From Populus alba (Eukaryota; Streptophyta; Magnoliopsida; Malpighiales; Salicaceae): a stretch of DNA of 64,000 nt. The notes beneath the pieces are model-generated. The model was not told where the DNA came from. It did not search any database and was given only the letters and a program-made list of their open reading frames with translations. The DNA lies in contig NC_133288.1 of assembly GCF_005239225.2 (NCBI RefSeq), forward strand, positions 7,211,035-7,275,034, read 5' to 3'. Below, piece after piece: positions 34,440 to 46,600 of this stretch. Position 1 is the first letter of the stretch; every line of letters begins with the position of its first letter. The translations under genes and the position numbers were made by a program.

Positions 34440-35700
34440 CTTTGTATTTTTTTTTTTGCTGCTTGAATACATGATTTTTTTTTGTTATGATTTTTTTAAA
34501 TTGTTTTTTGTCAATTTATTTTTATTTTGTCTTTTTTTAAAGTTAGTGTAATTTACGAGTTTATCAAGGTAACTCAGATTGCTTTAGTTATTCAGTTTAT
34601 GGGTTTGGTGGGGTTTCTTTTCTTTCTTTTTCTCTTTTTTAATTAAAGTTGATTTTTTTATAGTCTATTTTACTTTTCATATAGTTAAAAAAAATATTTT
34701 TAGAGAAAATTCATGTTATTAAACTTTATAAAGTAACAAAAATTAAAGGATACAAGAAAACCAATGTTCACGCAACATTTATTGCATTGTGGATTATAAT
34801 AGTAATCCACAATGTTTTGCTTTTTTTTTTTTTTTAATGTTTTTGAATTTTTGTTATGATTTCCTTTTCAAATATGTTTTTGTCTATTTTATATTTTAAA
34901 ATTAAGAATTGATGAGAATTTAGTTTTGTAATTTACTTCCTTTTATTTTGCCTTTATATAAGGTTAGTGTGGTTCACACATCTTGCCAAGATAACCTAAG
35001 TTATTTCAGTTTACAAGTTTGATGGGTTGTTTTTTTTTTTTTTTAATTGAATTTGAACTTTTTTTAGAGTCTATTTTTTCTTCTCATATAGTTAAAAAAA
35101 TAGTTTTAAAGAAAATTCATGTTATTAAACTTTATAAAGTAATAAAAATCAAAGGGTGTGAGAAAATTATTGTTCACCTACACATATTGCACTCTGAATG
35201 ACAATAATAATCTATAGTGTTTTTCTTTTTTCTTTTTCTTTTTGAATTTTTATGATTATTTTCTTTTCAAATTTATTTTTGTCGATTTCTTCTTTTAATA
35301 TTGGAATAGTTAAGGATTTGACTTCATAATTTGTTTCTTTATTTAACTTTTCTATAAAGGTTAGCATGGTTTGCAGGCTTGCCAAGGTAACCTCGGTTGA
35401 CCTGGTTTACAAATTTAGTGAAGTGTTTATTTTTTGAGTTAATTGGAAATTTAGTTTCATTATTGGTTTAGTTTCGCTATTTATAAAGTTATCATGATCT
35501 AAAAAAATATCTCAATATTGGGTTGGTGTTCAATCGCCTATTTTTATTATCATATAGTTAAATAAAAAATAGTTTTTTTTTTAAAAAAACAAATTATAAT
35601 CCTATTGGAGTTCATAACCCAGTTGATAGGTTTAATGTATTAGCTCGGCTTACCCAATACACAGGTTTGATGAGTTTACCCACCGATAGAATATGTTTTT
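34440..35700. repeat. Degenerate tandem array, at least three units of about 410 bp
   Basis: Three consecutive diverged units. Landmarks repeat at about 400-415-bp steps: (T)AAGGTTAGTGTGGTT... near 34540, 34963 and 35355; GCCAAGGTAACC... near 34565, 34985 and 35380; and TTCATGTTATTAAACTTTATAAAGTAA near 34710 and 35117. A fourth, weaker unit may follow (35620-35700). No coding capacity; the unit text is the inverted counterpart of the repeat at 30036-30640. Confidence 0.65.
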
Positions 35701-36990
35701 TTTTGTCTTTTTTTTTTTGATTTTATCCTTTAATATTGGATTAATTGAGAAATATACATCATTATAGATTTTTATTTGCTTTCTATATGAATAATTGTCT
35801 CAAACAAGTGTTTATTTTTAGGTTAATGCTCAATTTTATAAACATCTATTTTTATCATATAATTAAATAAATAAATTTATATAAAAAAGTTATTCAACTT
35901 AATAGAGCCCATGACCTAAGTCATGGGGGACAAAGATCGACCTAACTTTATCATTGCCTTAATATTTTTTTAAAAAATTACCATCTTAAAGTATTTTTAA
36001 AAGCTAAGTCATGTTTTTATCGATTATCAAGATTGCTTTTGAACCTTTAAAATTGATTGATTTAAGTTGAGCAATCTCTCACACCGTTTAATTGAAACTT
36101 GAGTTAGGTAAAAAAGATGAGTTAGGAAGTTTGAAAATTAACTCACTTGCTTAGATTTAATAACACAATTAAAAAATTCTTCGTGCTTTTAATGAAAATG
36201 AGATCACATATGAGTGATCCATGTGCTCCTTCTTATTGGCTCCACGGTTTCGACGACGACCAATCTCCTCCTCCTTTTCTAGCACTGTCTTTATTTTAGA
36301 TTTATTGTATTTGAACAAAAAAATATTTAAATTTGTAATAAATATTTAATTTTAATATTATTTTAATTTCTTTTTTATATATTTTAATTTTATTTAATTT
36401 TAATTATTTTTCTACTTCTGTTCAATATATATATATATATATAATTTTTTTTTAATATTTAAAATTAATTATTACTGATGAAGTTATCGATGAAACACTT
36501 TTGTCAGGCATAATCCAGATAGTTGAAAAAGAATTATTGCAAATGTGATTGCTACTATTAACTCTTCGATAAAATTACAGATGGTATCCCGTCGATGATA
36601 AGTTATATTTACAGACTAAAAAATAAAAACACTAATGAAATTACATACAGTTTTCCTGTCGGTAACATGTTAAATTTATTGATGGATTTACTTTCAAAAT
36701 GAAGTAGGTAGATTTGTTTTTTAGCGTGCTTTGTCCGTTTGTAAATCCATCGTTAAATTTATTATCGACGGACTCAATGATAGATCATAAATTATTGATG
36801 GGTTTTTTCAATGGACTATTCCTGTTCATGATCCCGTTGGTAAAATACATATCAACAAATTGTGAGAGTAAATAGTGATGGAAAGAGATCTGTGATGAAA
36901 CTGTTAAATCGAGAGATTGTTGAGAGTGAAAAACAAAAGCAACACTTTATGAACGGGAAAGGGCAGCTGCCATCAACGTTGAACAGATCT
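35701..36990. other. AT-rich intergenic repeat, no genes
   Basis: Contains a (TA)n stretch at 36428-36447. A block at about 36470-36900 repeats the words GATGA, GACGG and TCGATGA many times, as in the internal part of decayed transposons. No coding similarity. Confidence 0.35.
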
Positions 36991-37016
36991 AGTACCTATG
37001 TTGGTTAGCCTTCAGC

Positions 37017-37300
37017 TATAAATAAGAGGCCAAATTGAGAGCAAAGAAAGCAGCATAAGCAACGAAAGAGCCAAACACAAGTGAGAAAAATAGAGGTTGC
37101 TGCCTTTATGGCGGCGGCGGCGGCGGCAGGGGCAACTTACGTAGGATGGTAGAACATAGACAAGAGAAGTGAGACAATTACAAGAGAGTGTGGATACGAG
37201 ATTTATTCTCCTCTACTATTGGTTGTTTCATGAACATAGACAAGTTGCCGAACTACGTTGTGCTCAACCTCGGAGCAAAGATCAACGGTCCTATTACAAA
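37017..37300 (+). other. Candidate transcribed locus: TATA box plus exon-like sequence, unidentified
   Basis: A good TATA box, TATAAATA, stands at 37017-37024. About 85 bases later ATG at 37108 opens a short frame with a GCG repeat (six alanines) that ends after 14 codons. A second protein-like stretch follows at about 37225-37300 (NYVVLNLGAKINGPIT), ending in an excellent donor, ACAAA|GTAAGT. A GTAGG donor and ATAG acceptor between the two could join them. I do not recognise the product. A SINE lies 220 bases downstream, and I find no later exon. It could be a truncated gene or a non-coding transcript. Confidence 0.35.
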
Positions 37301-37521
37301 GTAAGTGCATGGGCATTTCATTTGTTTAAAAATAAAATAAAAAAAGGGGTCTTCGTTCTGAATTGTTAATTGAACCAAATAACTTCTAAATGGCTACAAT
37401 TTGTATACTTAAGCAAGCCACCTTAGATTTATCGACAAGATATCCTCAACTCTTGCAGCTGTAATAGAGAAACTATGATGTAGTACCCATTTTCAATTGA
37501 TTTTTTCTATCGAGCAAGTAA

Positions 37522-37756
37522 TTTTTTTTTTTTATTAATGTGGATATCCAGATAGATTTACATATATTTTGATTAATCTTATATGTTCTAAAGTTAACAA
37601 TCATATAAGCCTCTAGTGGCTATGAAGGACTCAAACTCGTAACCATTGAAAAGCAAATTCAAAACCTGAATAAGCCTCCAGGAAGGAGTTGAAATCACAG
37701 GAGAAACAAACTCCTGATTCCAAGCTCTTATATACCACTGAGTCATCTACTAGATG
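37522..37756 (-). mobile_element. tRNA-derived SINE, older copy
   Basis: Minus-strand element with an A box (TGACTCAGTGG, 37745-37735), a B box-like GAGTTTGAGTCC (37638-37627), a tail containing GATTAATC and CCACATTAATA, and a terminal A-tail (12 T on +, 37522-37533). No clear target site duplication remains. The 3' tail is a degenerate version of the one in the SINEs at 16295 and 33734. Confidence 0.7.
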
Positions 37757-39873
37757 GTTAAGTTTATGCTCTTTTTTTTTTTTTCATTGAGTTGCAGCCC
37801 TGTACATTTAGTGTTGAAATTCTATACCAAGTTAACTTGGATATATTGATATTTTAGAACCTAGATGTTCTTGATATACAATGGATTTATTAATTTTAAA
37901 TTTTATGTTCAATTCACTGCTGTGGTTAATCTTTCTCTGTCTTGAATCTATTAAAGAAATGTTAATCTCCTGGGTGTCCTTGAATCCTTTAATATATTCT
38001 AGGCAAAAGATAAATAGAGAATTTATAATATTGCAACCAAACTTTAATTAAGATAGAGAAAAGGAAAGAGAATCTTAGGAAGATCATACTCTACATTCAT
38101 ATATGCGTGTGGTGGGTGTTACATTATGACTATGTGATTGATGTTGTGGCCTTTAGAATCGTCTTCTAATCAGTGTTTTTTTTTTTAAAAAATTAGTTGT
38201 TTTAAGTCAATGTTAAAAATAATACTTTAAAAATATTAAAAAAATATTTTAATAAATTTTCAAGTTAACTAATACACCTTCTGAAACCACCCTATTGCTT
38301 TTATTATTATTATCATCAGGAAATAGCTAATGATTTTGATAAAGAAAAAAAAAGGTAAAAAACCAAATCTTAACATATTCAGTCTTTCCCCAATCCTCTC
38401 TATTTTTTTTTTTTGGGTAACATTGTTTCTTTAAAACACTCCGATTTGTTTGTACTAAGAGATTAACCATACTCAATACTATTTTTTATAAATTTAAAAA
38501 ATAAATATAAAAAATATAAATTAACTGATTAAATTCTAGATTTAATTTTTAAAAATCACCAATTCAAGTCCAATAAAATTTAAAATCTATAAAATTAATT
38601 TAAATATATATATATTAGTTTGGATATTCACGATAATTAAAAATAATAATATTATACTTGTTAATTAGAAGACCCATCTCTGGGAGAAAGAGAAAAAAAG
38701 AGTGAACCGCGTGAAAGGGGACCCATATTTGACCATCCATTTCTGAAGACTCCTCCCTACAAATTGGAAATTAAGTAAAGCTGTGCTGTCTGCTCATCCC
38801 AGGATCCCGATTCCCCTTATGCTAGGGCTCCACCATTTCATGTTTCTGCTAAGAAACCTCTGCTGGAAGACAAAAAAATCTTCTTCATGTTCCCAGAAAA
38901 AAACAAAGACTTTTTATGCACATGTTTACATATACGAAGGGCGGCATTAATTTGTTGTCCTCACGTTTGCAAAATCTCGTGTTCAGTTTTAAAAAAATAT
39001 TATTTTGATGTGTTTCAAAACAAAAAAAATTCTTTAGAAAATAATTAATATTAAAAATAAAATTTTAAAAATATTATTTTAATATATTTTTAAAATAAAA
39101 ATCATTTTAATAAATAGTATTACCGCACTGTGAGAAAATATACTTATGCAGTTGTAATCATGACAGTCAATATCTCATCATCACCATAGAAACAAGTAAA
39201 GCAAATAAAACGACAGCGTGATAGAAAAAGACAAAACGTGAAACCCATGATCGCTTACATAGAAGTGATGTCAACTAATGAACAGTACTACCGATCATTT
39301 TAGCACGTGCAAGTACCAATACTTTAATATGAAACGCGTAATGCAAGCTCCCTCCTGAGTCCTGCCTTTTCCTCTCCCTGTTATAAAACTGACTGATTTT
39401 TTTTCCTCCATCTGGCCTGTTTGGAAAGGGAAAAGCCTCTTCAGGTCTTCATTCTTCCTCTCTAAAATTTGCAATTGCAATTTTCTTCGAGATATCATAT
39501 GTTATAATCACTGATTTTTTCTCTGGCTAAACATCAGTACTTGGGAAGAAATGGAAACCTTTTTCTTTTAGGTTACATGATTCTTGCCTCTTAATTTACT
39601 TTCATGGAGTACTTCACAGTTCAGATTTTTTTCCTTATTCGTTTATATATTCTTCAAAATAAAAAAGAAATGGGTTCAGTGTCTTTCCTCCTACTTGTTT
39701 TATCGCTTCGCTAGCTAACCCAGAGAGTTCTTGCTTTTTTATTTTCTTTTCTTCTGTTTTCCCAGAACTCTTAATTATAAGCAAAGACTGTACAACTCAC
39801 GAAATTTATGCCTGTTTAATCCTTTCAGGGTTCTTGCTGTCAATCTTTAAGGAAACAATACCAAAGTTGCTTA
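37757..39873. other. Intergenic region and bHLH promoter
   Basis: No genes. 38200-38290 and 39000-39120 hold short decayed pieces of the MITE family. The last 500 bases are pyrimidine-rich, as in a plant 5' leader, and presumably contain the bHLH promoter. No definite TATA box is assigned. Confidence 0.35.
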
Positions 39874-41970
39874 ATGGAAACCTCTCCAGCAACATGGTTA
39901 TCTGATGAAATGGTGATTGGTCTATTTGCAATATAGAATTAATGAAGAATATATTTTTGTTATGGAGATTGAATACGGGATTGCTAATTTTTAGAGATAT
40001 CTGGCCCTTTTCTTTTCTCACAGGGAATGGAGGAATATTCAGCTTTTGGCCATGATCGATACGATACGAACCCTCTTGATTACTCCATTGATGAGTTTAA
40101 TTTTCAGACTTTTCCTTCAAAGTGTTTTTCAATGAATGACCAAACTTTCAATCATCAAACCCCGCAAAACTATACCTGTGCATCCTCTATTTCCTCTCAA
40201 GTCAGCATTGATCAGAGGCCAGCAAAACAGCCAAAAACTTCTCAACAGGCTTCTCCTTCTTCCTCGTCTCACATTATATCCTTTGATAATTCCAGTTCTT
40301 CTCCAGCAGCTTCTCTGCAGTTCTTTGGAAGTACAAATTACGAAGATGGTGCAACATATTTTAGGAAAGCCGGTACCAAAAAGATTGCTGCAACGAGCAA
40401 GTCTCCTTCACATGCAATAGAGGAACGAAATCGCCGGGAAAAGCTCAGCCAGAGATTCATAGCACTTTCAGCTGTTGTTCCGGGGCTAAAGAAGGTACCA
40501 ACAAAATTGCTATTCGGGTAGAAGGAATCAGGTTTTTATTCATACGTCTTCAGTGTAAATCATATATATGCGTAAATATAACTTGTTAGTGCTCGCTTTC
40601 TCTTTGGTTCGTGAGCTGAATTATGGGATTCTTAATGTTTTTCTTGCAAGCTTCAATATGGGTTCAAGTTATGATATTTTTTAGTTATGGTAATTAATTA
40701 ATCTTCTCATAATCCACTTGATTGTAGATGTGGAAACTATAAAATTTGTCAAAGACCACTACCCGAAAGCTTAAACTGTTGGTGTGATCCTTAGAGAATT
40801 GGGTGGATAGGATTCAAAGATACCATATTAAAAAACTGATCAACTGATGATAAAAACCAAAAGAATAATTTATATCAAGTCTCTTTGATTTTCTAGTGAA
40901 ACTGTTAAAATAATTTATTCGACATAACTTCCCTTATGCTGTAGAAATGTGGACACTTTTTTTCTGGACATGGTGTTTTGCTTACCAACATTCGATTGGC
41001 TATTGACAGACGGACAAGGCATCTGTTCTTGGAGACGCAATTAAGTACCTGAAGTATCTTCAAGAACGTGTGAAGACACTCGAGGAACAAGCTGCCAAGA
41101 AAACCATGGAATCAGTTGTTCTTGTCAAGAAGTCTCTGGTTTGTTTTGCTGATGATTCTTCATCTTCAACCGATGAGAACTCCGCAGGTGGCTGCCGCGA
41201 CTACCCACTTCCTGAAATCGAAATAACAGTTTCAGATGAGGATGTCCTCATCAGGATCCTCTGTGAGAATCAGAAAGGATGCCTAATGAAAATACTGACC
41301 GAAATGGAAAAGCTTCACCTGAAAGTGATCAACAGCGTAGCCATGCCCTTCGGAAACTACACCCTTGATGTAACTATTGTTGCTCAGGTACGTCAAGAAT
41401 TCGAATCACGTATGATTTCTTTTCTCCTGTTAGTCACCATAATAAAACATCCTTCTTGATCTCATCTGAGAGAGTAGTTAGCTCTTAAGCTGACTTTTTC
41501 AAGTTGTTTACATGTTTTTTTTTGTTCGTGTGAGTGTGTCCCTTGCACCTTCATTTCATATCTAATTTCCGAGTAGTTTTTTTCACATGTTACGAACTCT
41601 TTCTCGGTATTAATTTCCGCAATAAATTAATTAAGTTTTAAACCATCCTATTTTTCAATAGAACACCGTGCGCTATAATGCAGTGAAAGAAACAATTAAG
41701 CTGATAGCAAATCCTAATACAGTTTTTTGGAAATATATATATACACTTAATTTGTTAAGTTTTGAAATCATTGAGTGATATAAAATCATTTCTAACATCG
41801 AGAATTGAGACAATCTTTTATCATAATAAACAGAGTTTATAATTAGATGATCATTTATCCGAATTTCACCAGGCCCTTTATCCCTCTTGCAGATGGACGT
41901 TGATTTCTCCATGACATTGAAGGATCTTGTGAAAAATCTCCGACGGGCTCTCCTGCAGGGCCGATCATGA
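39874..41970 (+). CDS. bHLH transcription factor, bHLH18/19/20/25 (NAI1) group
   Basis: DNA-binding regulator of the plant subgroup IVa. Four exons, 39874-39912, 40024-40494, 41010-41387 and 41893-41970, give 321 residues; all introns are GT-AG and all junctions are in phase. The short first exon (METSPATWLSDEM) resembles the conserved start of this group. The basic region HAIEERNRREKLSQR (from residue 143) has the H-E-R set needed for E-box/G-box binding. It continues into FIALSAVVPGLKK, then TDKASVLGDAIKYLKYLQERV, with an intron at the usual position inside the loop. An ACT-like C-terminus follows (EIEITVSDEDVLIRILCE, LHLKVINSVAMPFGN), ending RRALLQGRS. In Arabidopsis the group acts in ER-body formation, jasmonate signalling and iron responses. 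Confidence 0.94.
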
Positions 41971-42310
41971 GCCATGCTGGTATATTTTATTCTTCATTTT
42001 TCAAGATCTCCTCGGAGAAATAATGGCCCCCTTTAAGACCAAAATCACACCATGTGGTTGTTGTTGGGATCGAGGAATCCATTTTTTGCCGTGGGTTTTA
42101 ATAGTTTTCTTTTCGTGGTTGACCACGTTTAATTACCCACATGCTAAATATGGAACCTGCTACTTACATTACATATATAGTCCTTTTTTTTTTTTTTTTT
42201 TTTGGCAATTCAAATCAAGTATGCCTCTTTTCTACCTTCTTCTTTTTCGATGTACATGCACAACAAGGGCAAAAAATCTCAGGGCACTAAAAGTGGTGAT
42301 GATTAACTAT

Positions 42311-42525
42311 TTAAGAGAGTAATTACAATTATTTTTTTAAATGTTTTTTATTTAAAAATATATTAAAATAATATATTTTTTTTTTTTTAAAATTATTTTT
42401 GATATAAACATATCAAAAATGATCTAAAAGCACAAAAAAAAAAAAATTTAATTTCAAGCAAAGAAAAAAAATAAAAAAATTTAAAATTTTTTAAAAACAT
42501 TTTTGAAACGCAAAATCAAACAGGA
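42311..42525 (+). mobile_element. MITE-like dispersed element, copy A
   Basis: AT-rich non-coding element sharing with the copies at 56605 (inverted) and 61670 the core AAATATATTAAAATAAT ... ATTATTTTTGATAT ... GATCTAAAAGCAC ... AAACATTTTTGAAACG. It ends near CAAACAGG. The ends approach TGTTTGG/CCAAACA inverted repeats seen best in the copy at 56605. Confidence 0.6.
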
Positions 42526-43650
42526 TTGTGCATGTTCTAGAGATCATGCCTATGTTTGTTGTTCTATATATGTAGATTTGAATAAATTAGTAGATAAGAT
42601 ATTCTACTAGAGAAATGGTGATGTTTTTTATTCCATTAAATTTTAATAAATTTGTAGAAAAATAAAATTGTTAAATTCAAATTAGAAATGGATCATGTTA
42701 TTGTTATCCTCCGAGAATGGTTTAGCTGATTTAACCATGCATTGTGATCCGTGACCAATCATCTACACTATTGTTGAATTTACTAATGTTATCGTTAAGA
42801 ATTTTTTAGTTGGAATAAGTTACTAACAAATGAATTAGCTAGAGTAATTCAGTTCAATTATGTGAATTAATTTTCTTAACAAATCTTAGAGTAGTCCTAG
42901 ACGGGCATATTTGAGTATTAGTCATCGTTTTTTTAATTTGTAATTTTTTTGTATTTTTTTTGTATTTCATTCTTAAATCTATATTTTTTTTCAAATTTGA
43001 TCTTGATTTTTTTTTCTTGATTTTTTTCTATCTCTTTTATAAACTTTCAATTATTCTCAATTTTATTTTTCAATCAAAATTTTTAATTTTTATGTCATAA
43101 AAATTTAATCATCATTTTTTTTATGATTTCTTCATTAATTTTTTTTTTATAAAATTAAATTTTCTTTTCAGTTTAGCCTTTCAATTTAAAATTATACATC
43201 TTCTCATTTTTTTTGAAAAAAATATTATCTTAACTTTTTTTAATTGATATTTTTTCTTTTGAATATTTTTTATGATTGATTTTTTTATTTCATTTCATTA
43301 TTTGATATTCATTGAATTCTAGGCTTTGTAATTTTCACGTTAAGTAAGTGACCTCAATCACAAATTTTATAAAATAATATTTTTATTTTATTTTTTAAAA
43401 TTTATTTTTAAAAAAGTTGAAAAACACAAAAAAAAACTCATTCTGTTGCCCATGTTTTCGGAGCCTTGAAAATGCAAAATAACACATAAAAATTGACGGG
43501 AAAAAAGAGAGCATGTAATCTGATATCCAACCCTTTATTTTAGATACAGCCTTTTTCATCCCTGTCCGAGTGTTCAACCAGGCAAACTTCTTGCCATGCA
43601 TGCTGCCAAGCTCCTGTGTGCATCACATTAATATGATTTATGAACAAGTG
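42526..43650. other. AT-rich spacer between bHLH and STR1 genes
   Basis: Convergent 3' flanks of bHLH (+) and STR1 (-). Extremely T-rich at 42900-43300. No other feature seen. Confidence 0.4.
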
Positions 43651-46600
43651 TCAACAGGAGTAGCACCCTCGGTCTGCCCATTCGGTCCAAGATCCATCAT
43701 AGACCGCAACATCCGGCTTTCCGAGTCGATGGAGACCCTGAAAAACATAAAAGCCGGAGTCATTAGCTCTTCAACAAGATCAGTTTTTCAGACAATCATT
43801 TTACCCTGGACTGAAAAACTAAGAATATAGCATCTAAGCTTCATGGTACTCAACTCATTCGGAAGAATTATTCTGACATAACGTAGTGAAAAAGAACGTC
43901 ATGAAGTATGCCAAGATGGATCAGTTATACTTGGGAAGAGAAGAATAAATACCAGAACAAGAACACAAGCAGTTACACCAGTCCCGCATGAAGCAACAAC
44001 AGGGCTTTCCAGAGAGATGCCTGTATAAAAATATAGGTGTCAGATCCACTACAGCTTAAGCAGATACCAAAAGTATATAATCTAGTGAGCAAATAATGAA
44101 AGATGATGAGCAGCTAGCAAAGCTCAAATGGTGACAACTAAATTGTATTTCTTCATCACATCCAAATTATATGGGCAAAAATCATATAACAAAAACAATT
44201 ATGTTTTCTTTTCTTTGATCATGTTTTTCCTAAAACCTACAAGAACCATTCATTTCTCGCAGAAAAAGAGGAATATAACAAAAAAAAAGAAGCATGCATG
44301 AGACCAAACATACCCCAATTCAAATTCTGAGATATGGATTCCATCTAAATGTTATGCAAAGCAATGCAAACATTTATGGTTATGGTTTGTGGAATTGATG
44401 CTTTTAGGCATGCACCGAGAAATATAAACCTGGAACAGATCAAGGTTCTTACCTTCTTGATCAAACCGTTTTTTAAGCTCATCTGCTGGTAAGAGTGTCT
44501 GCGAAGCATCTAACATCTGCAGAAAAACAAACACACTAGTGAAGAAAAGGGGAAAAATAGAGAACCACCTATGAGCTTCAAAAATAATCATTAGATTATC
44601 AGCACTGGAAAGTCAATCTAAACCTGTGGAAATGGAATGCACTTGCTGCCAGGCACATGCCCACTTTTTATTCCCTTTCGAGGTTCTGGCGCAGTACCAT
44701 CAAACCTGCAAGAAGAGCATATATCCTTGATCGCATTAATGTCTTCAATACACAGTCCTCGATCACATTGATAAGAAGAGTTGAATATAACTTGATGTTT
44801 TGGGTAGAAGTAGAGAACATAAACTTGGTCAAATTTAGTTAGATGATGATTCGAATAAAGTTAGCAGATTCAATGGAAGGGGGCATCTGAGTAGGTGAGA
44901 CTTATAAAGAGAATGATGGTTTTGATGGCTGTTTGACTACATAAACTGATATGAATCACCAGATACAATTATATAACAGAGCTTATTGTGTAAGAAAATT
45001 GATATCCTGCTAACTAACAAGATGGCACTTAGAATCCTGCTCGAAACCTTATCATACACTTTCGTGTTAATTAATTAAAACTAATGATTTTTTGCTTTCT
45101 ATACTATCCACCAATCTGTTAACTAAGAAAATAGCTAACCTCAAATACATTCATTCAATATCACACAAAGGGAAGTCATATAACTCTACAAAGACTAAGC
45201 ATAATTATCCTACTAAGATGACATTGCAATCCCATTACATCATTAATACAATTAAAGCACATCCCTATGATTACCTGCCCTTTGAACGTGCATCTATGTG
45301 TTGATGAGTCTTGTCTTCAATATTTTGTTTAACCTGAAAAAACGCCCCAGAGAAAGAATATAGTGCAGATTAAACCATATAACATGTGATATAAGAGAAG
45401 CAGATAACCTGTTTTGAGGATGGCTGACATGGTAGACAATTACTGAAACTAAAAGCATATCAAGAGTCAAATCAAACAAGACACGCAGCTTAAATATGAA
45501 CATATTTGTCAACCTTTTACTTGAAGAATGGAAGAATGCATGTCAAAACTTATCCAAGGGAACCCCATTATGATATTCCTGATGTCAAGCTAATACATGT
45601 CTATATTACTGCAAACAAATGGCAACTACATATTAGCACATAATTCATTGTTTGATTCCTAAATATGCATAAACCAAGCAAATCCTATATAAGCCACAAC
45701 AAATTCATGAGCAATGCCTCAGGTGATCATGTTACCAGTATATGGTCAGAATGGTTCATAGTGCATTAAATCAATTTTGTCCACAAGCCATGCATGAAAT
45801 AAGTTTTATCCAAGGCATTCTCAGATGTGCCTACAAAACTAAAACAAATAGTAATCACTCTAAGACTTTGGTTCAGCACTCAAGTGTAGATGCTAAGTCA
45901 AATTATCAATGCCATAGCTACGTGATTATAGCCAACCATTTACATAAAATGCACACTCATTGCATATAAGGCCACCCACAGGGGATTAAAAGAATGTAGT
46001 TTAGTCATTGGAATGCACTATTGTCAAGAGGCATTGAGGCGCTAGCCTAGGCACTCCTGGTGAGGTACGGCCAAAGCACCTTTATTAGTCTCAAGCGATG
46101 AATTTCAATGACGCGCTACCTAGGCAAGCACCTCGTGAGAGGGCGCCAAGCTTTAAAGCAAGCGCCTGATTGAAATACTTCTTCTTATGTTGGATTTTTT
46201 TTTAAAAATTGTTTTATGTTTTGACCTATTTGTCCATTTTTCAATTTACCAAATGAAACAACTTGGGTATTTTTGTAAAAAGCAAACATTAGAGTAAAAA
46301 AAAGAGTAAAAAATCATTAAAGTGGGAGACATACATTCAAGGAAGGACACTTGAGGAAAAACAGCAGCCATACTTCGCGTTGAACAGAGTCAGAGAACAA
46401 CAACAACAACAACACAAGTGCATAACAGGAAAGCATTGATGAAGATGTTTTTGAAGATTAATGAATAATGATGATGATATTTAAGTTTAATTTTTAATTT
46501 ATTTGGCTACTTACTACTTTAAATTATCTTATTTGTTTAAGAGTGAAAAATATATCTTTATGTGACTGTTATGGTATTTCATATTTTCTTTTGATTTTCT

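Noticed and set aside
43570..43830. Plus-strand open frame over the STR1 last exon
   Set aside because: Antisense shadow of the STR1 terminal exon; the composition follows the minus-strand gene.
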